64,000 nucleotides of DNA from Herbaspirillum sp. SJZ106 (GCF_006715495.1 NZ_VFNI01000005.1:1-64000), one strand, 5' to 3'; shown: positions 19,390 to 28,641, counted from the stretch's first letter. The notes: generated by a model not told the origin, from the sequence alone. Translations and numbers: made by a program.

Positions 19390-19648
19390 AAAAATGGCGC
19401 CCGCTGCGGGCTGAGGCGGTTCAGTTAAGGCTAATTCTGAAGCACTCATCACCTGGCCCGTTCGGGCTGAGTAGTCCCGCCAGGGCCGTATCGAAGCCAG
19501 CGTATCAGCGTGCCAGCGTCAGCGGTCTTGCCTGCCCTTCGATACGCTGCTGCGCAGCTACTCAGGGCGAACGGGGTCAGGGCTGCACAAACAAAAATGC
19601 CGTTCAGCGCTTAACTGAACGGCATTACCCGCTGCGGGCGCCATTTTT
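19390..19648. repeat. Dispersed 259-bp palindromic element, copy 1
   Basis: Occupies most of the 385-bp gap between the hydrolase and the histidine kinase genes. About 40-bp terminal inverted repeats (19390-19429 and 19610-19648, starting aaaaatggcgcccgctgcgg) enclose a second inverted repeat (cgttcgggctgagtag against ctactcagggcgaacg, and gtatcgaag against cttcgatac) and a perfect 12-bp hairpin at the kinase-proximal end. It is closely related to 48892-49150. No coding capacity is seen, so it is a non-autonomous or REP/MITE-like repeat. Confidence 0.8.
19596..19626 (-). terminator. Hairpin in repeat copy 1, likely terminator of the kinase operon
   Basis: aatgccgttcag (19596-19607) pairs perfectly with ctgaacggcatt (19615-19626). 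On the minus strand the stem is followed by TTTTTG, so it fits a Rho-independent terminator about 65 bp after the histidine kinase stop. Confidence 0.75.
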
Positions 19649-19691
19649 TCTTGCCTGAAAATGCCAGGCGATGTCATCGACTCGGCTTGCT

Positions 19692-21185
19692 TCAGGGCGG
19701 AAGGGGACCGCCTGTGCGGCCAAGGGCCGGATGCGGCGCGGCGCCGGCATCGCTCATGGATGGCGCTGCGGATGGCGTTGTGGCCGTTATTGTCATCGTC
19801 GTTGTCGCCTCCGGCTGGAAGCGCAATTCGAATATTGCGCCCGGATGGGCATTGCCGGCTTCCAGGCGCCAGCCATGCGTCTTGGCGATTTCGGCGCAGA
19901 TCGACAGGCCCAGGCCGGCGCCTTCGTCGCGCCGGTGCGGCCCGCGCCAGAAACGTTCGAACAGGTGCGGCATGGCTTCGGGCGCAATCCCGGGGCCTTC
20001 GTCGCGCACCGAGAGGCTGGAACGGTCGGCATGGACGCTGACGATGCCGCCGGGCTCGGAGTGGCAGATCGCGTTTTCCAGCAGGTTCTTCACCAGCACC
20101 GACAGGGCGCCGGCATCGGCGCGGATGGGCTCGCCGGAGCCGGCCGCGGCGGAGACGATGTGTACCTGCCGTTGCTGCGCCAGCCTTGCCAGTTGCGCGC
20201 AGGCTTGCGCCAGCACGTCGGCGGGATGGGTGTCGACCATCGCATAGTTGTGCGGTTCGCAGGCTTCGGCCAGGTGCAGCAGCTGATGCACATGGCGCGC
20301 CATCTGGTCGATGTCCTGCAGCAGCATGCGGCGGTCGCCAAGGTCGCCCAGCTCGATCTGGCCGCGCATCAGCGCCAGCGGCGTCTTCAGTTCGTGGGCG
20401 GCGGTGGCGAGGAATTCGCGCTGGCGGCGGTAGCCTTCTTCGACCCGGTCCAGCGCCAGGTTGAAGGCGCCGAACAGCGGCGCCAGTTCGCGCGGCACGC
20501 CCTCCAGCGACAGTCGGGTCGAGAGGTTGTCGGGATGGATGTCGGCGGCAGCCGCGGCGGCTTGGCGCAGCGGCTTGAGCAGGTAGTGCAGGGTGATCAC
20601 CACGACCAGCGAGAACAGCGCCATGCCGACGATGGCGGCAATGACGGTGAGCGAGCGCACGCGCTGGGTGTTGTTGTCCAGCGCGATGCGCTGCAGCCGC
20701 TCGCTGCGCATGACCTGCACATACATCGGGCGGCCCTGGTGTTCGAAGGCCTGGGTGATGACCTGCAGCTTCTCGCCGTCCTGCGCCAGGTTCAGGCGCT
20801 GGCGTCCGGGCTCGAAGACGCCGCCCGGCAGCGTATAGGCCGATGGGGCGCCGTCGGACGCCAGCAGCACCGCGCCGTGCTCGTCCAGCACGCGATAGAC
20901 GCAATCCTTCCGCAGCACTTCGTAGGCGGTTTCCATTCGGTTGCCGAGGATGACCTTGTAGGGCCGGCCGTCGGCATCGAAACGCAGGCCGTCGATGACG
21001 CGCTTGACGTTGGTTTCCAGGGCGCGGTTCATCACCAGTTCAGGACCCCAGCGCAGCACGGCGGCAATGGTGCCGACCACGGCGGCGCCGGCCAGCGCCA
21101 GCACGATGGCGGTCACGCCCAGCAGGCGCAGCGACAGGCTGCGCGCGCGCGGCGGGCAGGCGCAACGGGCTTCAGGCGCTGCCAT
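19692..21185 (-). CDS. Sensor histidine kinase
   Basis: 497 residues. Membrane helices lie at about 20-45 and 180-203 with a periplasmic sensor part between them, then HAMP-like LKPLRQAAAAAADI. The HisKA box has the phospho-acceptor H264 in AAHELKTPLALMRG; ATPase boxes are NLLENAICHS, RDEGPGI and GAGLGLSI. It phosphorylates the response regulator whose gene overlaps its start by 14 bp. The C-terminal ~40 residues are Thr/Ala/Pro-rich and may be disordered. It is the last gene of the mipA-regulator-kinase operon; the sensed signal is unknown. Confidence 0.92.
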   Translation of the reverse strand: MAAPEARCACPPRARSLSLRLLGVTAIVLALAGAAVVGTIAAVLRWGPELVMNRALETNVKRVIDGLRFDADGRPYKVILGNRMETAYEVLRKDCVYRVLDEHGAVLLASDGAPSAYTLPGGVFEPGRQRLNLAQDGEKLQVITQAFEHQGRPMYVQVMRSERLQRIALDNNTQRVRSLTVIAAIVGMALFSLVVVITLHYLLKPLRQAAAAAADIHPDNLSTRLSLEGVPRELAPLFGAFNLALDRVEEGYRRQREFLATAAHELKTPLALMRGQIELGDLGDRRMLLQDIDQMARHVHQLLHLAEACEPHNYAMVDTHPADVLAQACAQLARLAQQRQVHIVSAAAGSGEPIRADAGALSVLVKNLLENAICHSEPGGIVSVHADRSSLSVRDEGPGIAPEAMPHLFERFWRGPHRRDEGAGLGLSICAEIAKTHGWRLEAGNAHPGAIFELRFQPEATTTMTITATTPSAAPSMSDAGAAPHPALGRTGGPLPP

Positions 21186-21861
21186 GGGTGTGCTTCAAGG
21201 CGTAGCCCAACCCGCGCTGGTTGGCGATCTGCAACTGCGAGTCGATGCCGTTGAGTTTGCGTCGCAGGCGGTGCAGCGCCACATCGAGCGCATTGGGCGT
21301 GACCGGTTCGGCGATGCCCCAGGCGGCCGCTTCCAGCGCCGTGCGCCTTACCGTGGCGCCGGCCGCGCGCACCAGCATGAGCATCAGTTGCAGTTCGGCC
21401 CCCGATAGCGAGATCGATTCTTCGCCGCAGGCCATGCGGCTTTCCACCGGATCGAGGCGTATATCGCCATGTGCGGGTGCCAGGGCTTGCTGGCGCGGCG
21501 GGCGGCGCATCAGGGCGCGCACGCGCGCTACCAGTTCTTCCATCGAAAAGGGTTTGGGCAGGTAGTCGTCGGCGCCGGCCTCCAGTCCGGCGATACGGTC
21601 GTGCAGGGCATCGCGCGCGGTCAGCATCAGGCAGGGCGTGTCGACCTGGCGCGCGCGCAGGCGACGCACCAGTTCCAGGCCGTCGCCGTCGGGCAGGTTG
21701 CGGTCCACCACCAGCGCCGGGTAGCTGATGTGCGAGAGCCCCAGCGAGGCTTGCGAGATCGACGCGTAGACGTCGGTCTCGATGCCTGCCGCCGCAAGCG
21801 CCTTGACCACCAGCGCAGCCATGCGCTCGTGGTCTTCCAGCAAGGCGATGCGGTTCATCAT
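21172..21861 (-). CDS. OmpR-family response regulator
   Basis: 229 residues. The receiver domain (about 1-115) has the acidic pocket ED (9-10), phospho-acceptor D53 in VVDRNLPDGDG and conserved K103 in LPKPF. The C-terminal winged helix (about 135-225) includes NALDVALHRLRRKL. It probably controls its own operon, including mipA upstream. It starts 2 bp before the end of mipA's stop codon region and overlaps the kinase start, so the three genes are translationally coupled. Confidence 0.93.
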   Translation of the reverse strand: MMNRIALLEDHERMAALVVKALAAAGIETDVYASISQASLGLSHISYPALVVDRNLPDGDGLELVRRLRARQVDTPCLMLTARDALHDRIAGLEAGADDYLPKPFSMEELVARVRALMRRPPRQQALAPAHGDIRLDPVESRMACGEESISLSGAELQLMLMLVRAAGATVRRTALEAAAWGIAEPVTPNALDVALHRLRRKLNGIDSQLQIANQRGLGYALKHTHGSA

Positions 21862-21862
21862 G

Positions 21863-22666
21863 TCAGAAACGGTACAGGTAGCCGGCGCGCACGCCGGCCG
21901 CGCTGGAGCGGTCGACCAGCGGGCTGTCGGTGATGCCGCTGCCGTAGCGGGTCACATGCACGTCGAGGAACAGCGACTGCGACGGCGTCAGGTTGTAGCC
22001 GGTGCGCAGGCCGCCCACCAGGTTGGCGGTCGAGCTGCCCTGGTAGGCCGCGCGCTGGGCGGTGGCCTCGTTTTGCCGCACGCCGAAGTAATAGTCCACG
22101 TAGTCGCTGCTCATCCAGTTGATCCCGAGATAGGGTGCCAGCGTGAAGCTGCCGGCCTTGAATTGGTGTTCGGCACGCAGTTTGAGGGTTTGGCCGCCGC
22201 TGTTGCCGGAGGCGTCGGCCAGCCATTCCAGCGAGAGATCGGCGTACGGGTTGCGCCAGGCCGCATGGGCGCCGAGCCAGAAGCTGCCCTTGCGCTTTTC
22301 CATGCCGTTGAGGATGGGCGCGTCGCTGCCGTCATAGCCATCGTCGGCGTACTTGGCGCGCAAGGCGAAACCGACCGGCCCGAGCGCACCCAGCTTGAAG
22401 TCGGCGGTGGTGCCGATGAACTGGAAATAGCGGCTATTGTACATAACCAGGGGCAGTGCCCGCGTCTTGTTGCCGTAGCCGCGATAAGGGCTTTGCTCGG
22501 TGCCGACGGCCGCGCCCAGCGCCCACTGGGTGGCTTGCGGATCCTGCTGCGATGAAGCGGATGGGGGGGCGGGCGAAGGGGCGCTTTCCTGGGCATGGGC
22601 GGCTTGCAGCATCAGGGCGGCGAGGACGCCGCTCAGCAGGGAAAGGCGGAAAGGCAGGGCTGGCAT
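21863..22666 (-). CDS. MipA/OmpV-family outer-membrane protein
   Basis: 267 residues from the ATG at 22666, chosen because GGAGT lies 7 bases before it; the longer frame starting at 22711 lacks a site. A signal peptide ends AAHA, a Pro/Ser linker follows, then WALGAAVGTEQSPYRGYG and alternating amphipathic strands ending in YLYRF, a C-terminal Phe typical of outer-membrane barrels. MipA is known as an MltA-interacting scaffold protein, and relatives have been linked to envelope and antibiotic responses. It is first in an operon with a two-component system. Confidence 0.87.
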   Translation of the reverse strand: MPALPFRLSLLSGVLAALMLQAAHAQESAPSPAPPSASSQQDPQATQWALGAAVGTEQSPYRGYGNKTRALPLVMYNSRYFQFIGTTADFKLGALGPVGFALRAKYADDGYDGSDAPILNGMEKRKGSFWLGAHAAWRNPYADLSLEWLADASGNSGGQTLKLRAEHQFKAGSFTLAPYLGINWMSSDYVDYYFGVRQNEATAQRAAYQGSSTANLVGGLRTGYNLTPSQSLFLDVHVTRYGSGITDSPLVDRSSAAGVRAGYLYRF

Positions 22667-22777
22667 GGTGAAGACTCCGTTTCGGAATGGGGGGAAATGA
22701 CAGCGGATCATGTTCCAGGGAGTCTTACCGGATACTTACTTGCATTGCAGCATTGGTGGCATGGCCGCCCGGTCTTG

Positions 22778-23686
22778 TCAGCCGGACCGTTTCCAGTAGT
22801 CCGGCTGCGCATAGGCATGCCGCAAAAAGTCGACAAAGGCGCGGATGCGCAGCGGCAGGTGGCGGCGCTGGGCGAACACGGCGTAGATGGACGGGGCGGG
22901 GGCGGCAAACTTGTCGAGCACCGTGACCAGTTCGCCGGCCTCGATGGCGGCGCCGACTTCCCACATCGAGCGCCAGGCCAGGCCTTTGCCGTTGAGCGCC
23001 CAGTTGTGCAGCACCTCGCCGTCGTTGCAGACCATGTTGCCGCCTACCTTGAACACGCTGACCTTGCCGGATTGCTTGAGCGTCCAGCCGCGCTGGCTGC
23101 CTTCGCTGCTGATGGCCAGGCAATTGTGGCGCGCCAGCTCGTCCGGCGTTTGCGGCGTGCCGTGGCGGCGCAGGTAGGAAGGGGCGGCGACGATCACGCG
23201 GTGGTTGTCGGCCAGCTTGACGCTGACCAGGTTGGAGTCGGTCAGGGTGGCGATGCGGATGGCCACGTCGATGCCTTCGCCGATGACGTCGGCAATGCGG
23301 TCGTTGAGGTTCAAGGTGAGCGTGACATCGCGGTGCTCGGCCAGGAAGGACGGCACCAGCGGTGCTACGTGCTGGCGGCCGAAGCCGGCCGGGGCCGAGA
23401 TCAGCAGGTCGCCGCTGGCGCGCGCGCTGCGTTCGGAGACCGCCGATTCGGCGTCTTCCAGGTCGGCCAGGATGCGCTGGCAATCTTCCAGGAAGGCGGC
23501 GCCTTCGTTGGTCAGCACGATCTTGCGCGTCGTGCGTTGCAGCAGCTTGACGCCCAGCCGTTCTTCCAGCGCGTCGAGCCGGCGGCCGATCATGGCGGGG
23601 GCGATGCCTTCGGCGCGGGCCGCCGCCGACAGGCTGCCCTTGGCGATGACGTCGACGAAGGTGGAGATCTGCTTGAACTGGTCCAT
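22778..23686 (-). CDS. LysR-family transcriptional regulator
   Basis: 302 residues. An N-terminal winged helix-turn-helix (about 1-60; SLSAAARAEGIAPAMIGRRLDALEERLG) is followed by an effector-binding domain. The conserved core Ala-rich turn and RTTRKIVLT fit the CrgA/DmlR-like branch. It is divergent from malate synthase with a 207-bp AT-rich gap, so control of the glyoxylate-shunt gene or of itself is the simplest guess; the effector is not predictable. Confidence 0.9.
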   Translation of the reverse strand: MDQFKQISTFVDVIAKGSLSAAARAEGIAPAMIGRRLDALEERLGVKLLQRTTRKIVLTNEGAAFLEDCQRILADLEDAESAVSERSARASGDLLISAPAGFGRQHVAPLVPSFLAEHRDVTLTLNLNDRIADVIGEGIDVAIRIATLTDSNLVSVKLADNHRVIVAAPSYLRRHGTPQTPDELARHNCLAISSEGSQRGWTLKQSGKVSVFKVGGNMVCNDGEVLHNWALNGKGLAWRSMWEVGAAIEAGELVTVLDKFAAPAPSIYAVFAQRRHLPLRIRAFVDFLRHAYAQPDYWKRSG

Positions 23687-23893
23687 GGCGGGGCCTCAAA
23701 ACGGGGTACCGCGATTATCGGTTCACTTGTGACTAAAACGCAAAGATAAATTGATAAAACGTTCCACTCATATCGATTTGGTTTAAATATACTGCGTACA
23801 TAATATTCCTGATGCAATGCAGCTAAAGGGCTGCCCATCAGGCACAATCAAACACGATTCGAACGTTTTTCTTTTCTTTTTGAGGAGTCCAGC

Positions 23894-25480
23894 ATGACGC
23901 AATTGAAGCTGCCCGCCGGCATGGAAATTTCCGGTGCAATCAAGCCGGGTTACGAGAACATCCTGACCTTCGAAGCCCTGTCGCTGGTCGCCAAGCTGTC
24001 GCGCGCCTTCGAAGGCCGCCGCCAGGAGCTGCTGGCCGCGCGCGTGGAGCGCGTCAAGCGCCTGGACGCCGGCGAGCGTCCGGACTTCCTGAAGGAAACC
24101 GAATCCGTCCGCAACGGCGACTGGAAGATCGCCCCGATTCCCGAAGCGCTGAAGTGCCGCCGCGTGGAAATCACCGGCCCGGTCGAGCGCAAGATGGTCA
24201 TCAACGCCTTCAACTCGGGCGCCGACAGCTACATGACCGACTTCGAGGATTCCAACTCGCCGGTGTGGGACAACCAGATCAGCGGCCAGATCAACCTGTT
24301 CGACGCCATCCGCCGCACCATCTCGCTGGAGTCCAACGGCAAGAGCTACAAACTCAACGACAAGATCGCCACGCTGGTGGTGCGTCCGCGCGGCTGGCAC
24401 CTGGACGAGAAGCACGTCACCATCGACGGCAAGCGCATCTCCGGCGGCATCTTCGACTTCGCGCTGTTCCTGTTCCACAACGCCAAGGAACAACTGGCGC
24501 GCGGCGCCGGCCCGTACTTCTACCTGCCGAAGATGGAGTCGCACCTGGAAGCGCGCCTGTGGAACGACATCTTCGTGATGGCGCAAAACGAGATCGGCCT
24601 GCCGCAAGGCACCATCAAGGCCACCGTGCTGATCGAGACCATCACCGCCGCCTTCGAGATGGACGAGATCCTGTACGAACTGCGCGAACACAGCGCGGGC
24701 CTCAACGCCGGCCGCTGGGACTATATCTTCTCCTGCATCAAGAAGTTCAAGAACGACAAGGACTTCTGCCTGGCCGATCGCGCCAAGGTCACCATGACCT
24801 CGCCGTTCATGCGCGCCTATGCGCTGCTGCTGCTGAAGACCTGCCACAAGCGCGGCGCTCCGGCCATCGGCGGCATGAGCGCGCTGATCCCGATCAAGAA
24901 CGATCCGGAAAAGAACGCCATCGCCATGCAGGGCATCATCAACGACAAGCGCCGCGACGCCACCGACGGCTACGACGGCGGCTGGGTGGCGCACCCGGGC
25001 CTGGTCGAAGCCTCGATGAAGGAGTTCGTGGCGGTGCTGGGCGACAAGCCCAACCAGTTCGAGAAGCAGCGTCCGGACGTCGACGTCAAGGCGGCCGACC
25101 TGCTGAACTTCCAGCCGGAGACCCCGATCACCGAAGCCGGCCTGCGTTACAACATCAACGTCGGCATCCACTACCTGGGCGCCTGGCTGGCCGGCAACGG
25201 CTGCGTGCCGATCCACAACCTGATGGAAGACGCGGCCACCGCAGAAATCAGCCGCGCGCAGGTGTGGCAGTGGATTCGCAGCGCCAAGGGCAACCTGGAA
25301 GACGGCCGCAAGGTCACCGCCGACATGGTGCGCGCGATGATCCCGGAAGAACTGGCCAAGGTGAAGGAAGTCGCCGGCAACGGCCCGACCTACGACCGCG
25401 CCGCCAAGATCTTCGAAGAGATGTCGACCTCGGCGACCTTCGCCGAATTCCTGACGCTGCCGCTGTACGAGGAAATCTGA
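23894..25480 (+). CDS. aceB: Malate synthase A
   Basis: 528 residues, the expected length of the A isoform. It condenses glyoxylate with acetyl-CoA to malate in the glyoxylate shunt, allowing growth on acetate and fatty acids. Family blocks visible are FNSGADSYMTDFEDSNSPVW (active site loop), PRGWHLDEKH, YLPKMESHLEARLWND and LNAGRWDYIFS. GAGGAG stands before the ATG. Isocitrate lyase is not in the window. The transcript ends at a very strong terminator. Confidence 0.96.
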   Translation: MTQLKLPAGMEISGAIKPGYENILTFEALSLVAKLSRAFEGRRQELLAARVERVKRLDAGERPDFLKETESVRNGDWKIAPIPEALKCRRVEITGPVERKMVINAFNSGADSYMTDFEDSNSPVWDNQISGQINLFDAIRRTISLESNGKSYKLNDKIATLVVRPRGWHLDEKHVTIDGKRISGGIFDFALFLFHNAKEQLARGAGPYFYLPKMESHLEARLWNDIFVMAQNEIGLPQGTIKATVLIETITAAFEMDEILYELREHSAGLNAGRWDYIFSCIKKFKNDKDFCLADRAKVTMTSPFMRAYALLLLKTCHKRGAPAIGGMSALIPIKNDPEKNAIAMQGIINDKRRDATDGYDGGWVAHPGLVEASMKEFVAVLGDKPNQFEKQRPDVDVKAADLLNFQPETPITEAGLRYNINVGIHYLGAWLAGNGCVPIHNLMEDAATAEISRAQVWQWIRSAKGNLEDGRKVTADMVRAMIPEELAKVKEVAGNGPTYDRAAKIFEEMSTSATFAEFLTLPLYEEI

Positions 25481-25561
25481 GCGTTGTGATGCGGTGCCGG
25501 CTGCGGCCGGTTGCCGCATTTGAAGGAAAACTCCCGGAGAACACGTTATGTGATGCCGGTT

Positions 25562-25598
25562 GGGCTGGATCCTGTATTGCACAGGGTCCAGCCCTTTT
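25562..25598 (+). terminator. Rho-independent terminator of aceB
   Basis: A 14-bp stem with one G-T pair (gggctggatcctgt, 25562-25575, with acagggtccagccc, 25581-25594), a 5-base loop and TTTT. Confidence 0.92.
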
Positions 25599-25656
25599 CG
25601 TTTGGCGCATGGCAAGCTGAAAGCCATCTCCTGCGTAGCCGGTCAGGGGCGCTCGA

Positions 25657-26592
25657 TCAGGGACGGTCGATCAGTTCCGCCACGCCAGCCCAGGGCTCGT
25701 TGGAAAACGATTCCATCAAGTGTTCAATCAGCGCCTGCACGCGCGCGGGGCGGTTGCGTCCCGGCGGCGTCACGATATGCAGCGCGATCGGTTCCACCTG
25801 CCAATCTTCCATTACCACTTCCAATTGTTTCGACTGCAGCTCCTGCCAGACCAGGAAGGCCGGCTGCAGCGCCACGCCCAGGCCGGCCAGCAACGCGGGC
25901 GTCAAGGCTTCGGCATTGTTGGCTTGCATCTGCACGGCCATTGACTGGGTGAATTCGCCATGCCGCGGATGCTTGAAACGCCAATGCGTGCCGTTGCGCG
26001 CATAGCTGTATTGCAGCGCCTTGTGTTGGGCAAGGTCGCGCGGATGATGGGGCCGGCCGTGGCGTTCGAAGTAGGCCGGCGAACCGACGAGCAGAATGCG
26101 CACCTTGCACAGCTGGCGAGCCAACAGGCTGGAGTCGACCAGGTTGGCGATCCGCAAGGCCAGATCGAAACGGTCCCCCACCAGATCCACCTGTTTGTCG
26201 TTGAACTGCACGTCCAGCTCCACGTCGGGGTGGGCTTGCAAAAAGCCGGGCAGTGCCGGCGCCAGCCTGGCGATGCCGAACGACATCGGGGCGGATAGCC
26301 GTATTACTCCGCGCAGGCTGGTGGATTGCTCGGCCACCTCGGCTTCCACGGCCAGGCCTTCTTCGAGGATGCGCGTGGCGTGCTCCAGCGCGGCATAGCC
26401 GTTCGCAGTCAACGAGATGCGGCGCGAAGTGCGGTGGAACAGCGTGGTCTTCATGCGCGTTTCCAGCCGTGAAATGGCTTTGGACACGGTGGCCTGGGAC
26501 AGCGAAAACTCATCCGCGGTGCGCGCAAACGAGCCGGTTTCAGCGACCTTGGCAAAGATTGCCCATGCTTCAAGGTCTGGCAGTTTGTTCAT
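25657..26592 (-). CDS. LysR-family transcriptional regulator
   Basis: 311 residues with winged helix about 8-65 (SFARTADEFSLSQATVSKAISRLETRM) and an effector domain. It is divergent from the pirin gene, an arrangement often seen where the LysR protein controls the pirin and its downstream genes. The 164-bp gap carries a perfect 14-bp palindrome. The likely targets are the pirin-YcaC-XapX-amidohydrolase string at 26757-30641, by position only. Confidence 0.9.
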   Translation of the reverse strand: MNKLPDLEAWAIFAKVAETGSFARTADEFSLSQATVSKAISRLETRMKTTLFHRTSRRISLTANGYAALEHATRILEEGLAVEAEVAEQSTSLRGVIRLSAPMSFGIARLAPALPGFLQAHPDVELDVQFNDKQVDLVGDRFDLALRIANLVDSSLLARQLCKVRILLVGSPAYFERHGRPHHPRDLAQHKALQYSYARNGTHWRFKHPRHGEFTQSMAVQMQANNAEALTPALLAGLGVALQPAFLVWQELQSKQLEVVMEDWQVEPIALHIVTPPGRNRPARVQALIEHLMESFSNEPWAGVAELIDRP

Positions 26593-26670
26593 ATCGGCCT
26601 TTGGGAAAACACCATTGCAGGGGACGTCGGGGCAGGTAGCCAGCCGCGAATGTACGTCAAAAAAGGAAAG

Positions 26671-26684
26671 AATGGAATTCCATT
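26671..26684. promoter_or_regulatory. Perfect 14-bp palindrome, candidate LysR operator
   Basis: aatggaattccatt is perfectly self-complementary and lies in the LysR-pirin divergent gap, 73 bp before the pirin start. It is a natural candidate for the LysR binding site, though it lacks a classic T-N11-A core. Confidence 0.4.
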
Positions 26685-26756
26685 TCTTATCTTCTCAGCG
26701 TGGTCGCCGGCTCCTACACTGCGTCCATCGTTACTCACCAAGCAGTGGAGCAAACC

Positions 26757-27467
26757 ATGATCGAACGTCGCCCCTTCGGCAGCCTGGGTACCGCCCGCCA
26801 TGACTGGCTTGAGTCGAAGCGGCACTTTTCCTTCGCCCGGCACCACGATCCCCGGCGCATGCACTGGGGCGTGCTGCGGGCCTGGAACGACGACACGATT
26901 GCGTCCGGTTCCGGTTTCCTCCCCCAGTCGCAGGCCGACATGGAAATCATTACCTATGTGCACGAAGGCGCCATCACCCACAAGGACAGCCTGGGCAACA
27001 TGGGCCGCACGGCGGCCGGCGATGTGCAGGTGATGAGCGCGGGCAGGGGCATCAGCCATTCCGAATACAACCTGGAGCCTGGGGCCGCGCGCATCTTCCA
27101 GATCTGGATTCTGCCCAGCCAGCAAGGCGCGTTGCCGTCGTGGGGAACCAAGCCGTTTCCCAAGGATGAGCGCGTGTGCCGCTTCGTACCGCTGGCCAGC
27201 GGCGCCAATGACGACGAGGATGCCTTGCCGATCCGCGCCGATGCCCGGGTGCTGGGCACCGTGGTCAAGGCCGGCGAAACCGTGTCATACCGCTTTGCCG
27301 ATACCGGCCGCTACGGTTATCTGGTGCTGGCCAAGGGGCGCGCCGACATCAACGGCGTGCCGCTGGAAGCCCAGGATGGCGCGGCCATCCACGGCGAGCC
27401 GGAGATTGCCGTCACCGCCAGCGAGGATGCCGAGCTGGTGCTGGTCGATGCCGCCGGACTGGCATGA
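26757..27467 (+). CDS. Pirin-family bicupin protein
   Basis: 236 residues from the ATG at 26757, preceded by GGAG; the frame is open upstream but without a better start. Metal-ligand histidines typical of the N-terminal cupin are present (MHWGVLRAWNDD, YVHEGAITHKDS, GISHSEYN), followed by a second, ligand-poor cupin with SGANDDEDALPI. Pirins include quercetin 2,3-dioxygenases (YhhW-like) and regulatory or redox proteins. It begins the co-directional stress/xenobiotic string. Confidence 0.92.
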   Translation: MIERRPFGSLGTARHDWLESKRHFSFARHHDPRRMHWGVLRAWNDDTIASGSGFLPQSQADMEIITYVHEGAITHKDSLGNMGRTAAGDVQVMSAGRGISHSEYNLEPGAARIFQIWILPSQQGALPSWGTKPFPKDERVCRFVPLASGANDDEDALPIRADARVLGTVVKAGETVSYRFADTGRYGYLVLAKGRADINGVPLEAQDGAAIHGEPEIAVTASEDAELVLVDAAGLA

Positions 27468-27605
27468 CCGGCCGGCAACGGATTTAACCGATTTTCAACG
27501 CTTCACCCGATCGAAGGCGGGGGCTTTATGCGGCAGCCCCTTGCCCAACGCATGCCCGCCGCTTTTATCCCGTTTTATCCCCTTCATCCAGTAAAGGAAG
27601 AGACC

Positions 27606-28298
27606 ATGTCCAGCAAATACCTCGAAGTTCTGACACCGCAGAACAGCCAGATCATCTTCATCGACCAGCAGCCGCAGATGGCCTTTGGCGTGCAGTCCAT
27701 CGACCGCCAGGTGCTGAAAAACAATGTAGTGGGCCTGGCCAAGGCGGCCAAGGCATTCAATATCCCGACCACGATCACCACGGTCGAGACCGAGAGCTTC
27801 TCGGGACACACCTATCCGGAACTGCTGGCCGTGTTCCCGGAACACAAGATCCTCGAACGTACCTCGATGAATTCCTGGGACGACCAGAACGTGCGCGATT
27901 CGCTGGCCGCGAATGCCGCCCAGGGCCGCAAGAAGATCATCGTCTCGGGCCTGTGGACAGAGGTATGCAACACCACGTTCGCGCTGTCGGCAATGCATGA
28001 CACCGACTACGAGATCTATATGGTGGCCGATGCCTCGGGCGGCACCTCGCTGGATGCGCACAACTATGCGATGGATCGCATGGTGCAGGCTGGCGCCGTG
28101 CCCGTGACCTGGCAGCAGGTGCTGCTGGAGTGGCAGCGCGACTGGGCACGCCGCGGCACCTACGACGCGGTGATGAACATCGTGCGCGAACATTCCGGCG
28201 CCTATGGCATGGGCGTGGACTATGCTTACACCATGGTGCACAAGGCGGAGGAACGCGTGCAGCACGGCCAGCGCATCGGCCCCAACCCGGCCAAATAA
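27606..28298 (+). CDS. Isochorismatase-like cysteine hydrolase (YcaC-type)
   Basis: 230 residues from the ATG at 27606 with GGAAGAG upstream. The isochorismatase fold is marked by catalytic-type D20 (IIFIDQQPQM) and C121 in SGLWTEVCNTTFAL, preceded by the cis-peptide-type turn VSGLW. The long C-terminal extension after residue 180 matches YcaC-like proteins, whose natural substrate is not established. It follows the pirin gene by 138 bp and precedes the XapX gene by 70 bp. Confidence 0.88.
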   Translation: MSSKYLEVLTPQNSQIIFIDQQPQMAFGVQSIDRQVLKNNVVGLAKAAKAFNIPTTITTVETESFSGHTYPELLAVFPEHKILERTSMNSWDDQNVRDSLAANAAQGRKKIIVSGLWTEVCNTTFALSAMHDTDYEIYMVADASGGTSLDAHNYAMDRMVQAGAVPVTWQQVLLEWQRDWARRGTYDAVMNIVREHSGAYGMGVDYAYTMVHKAEERVQHGQRIGPNPAK

Positions 28299-28368
28299 TG
28301 TTGGCCCGTGGCTTGCCGTGCATATGGCCGGCCACGGGCGCCATCACCTCGGAACAGAAAGAGCCGCC

Positions 28369-28641
28369 ATGAAACTCTACGCGATGTCACTCGGCGCCGG
28401 CCTGTTGGTCGGCATCGTCTACAGCCTGCTCAACGTGCGTTCTCCGGCGCCGCCGCTGGTGGCGCTGGTCGGCCTGTTGGGGATCTTGCTGGGCGAGCAG
28501 GTCATCCCGGTCGGCAAGCAACTGCTGCGCGGCACGGCCTTCGATACCGCCTGCGCACAGACCAAGGCCACCGAGCATGTGCTGGGCCAACTGCCCGGGC
28601 GCAAGGAGCAGCCGCCCGGCGACGGGAAAGAATCCGCGTGA
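28369..28641 (+). CDS. XapX-domain small membrane protein
   Basis: 90 residues. The first ~50 form two hydrophobic helices with the XapX signature pattern SLGAGLLVG, VRSPAPPLVALVGLLGILLG. The remaining 40 are polar and probably cytoplasmic. The XapX domain is a short conserved unit of unknown function, frequently near isochorismatase-like and amidohydrolase genes, as here. The start at 28369 fits the domain; longer upstream frame is rejected. Confidence 0.85.
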   Translation: MKLYAMSLGAGLLVGIVYSLLNVRSPAPPLVALVGLLGILLGEQVIPVGKQLLRGTAFDTACAQTKATEHVLGQLPGRKEQPPGDGKESA

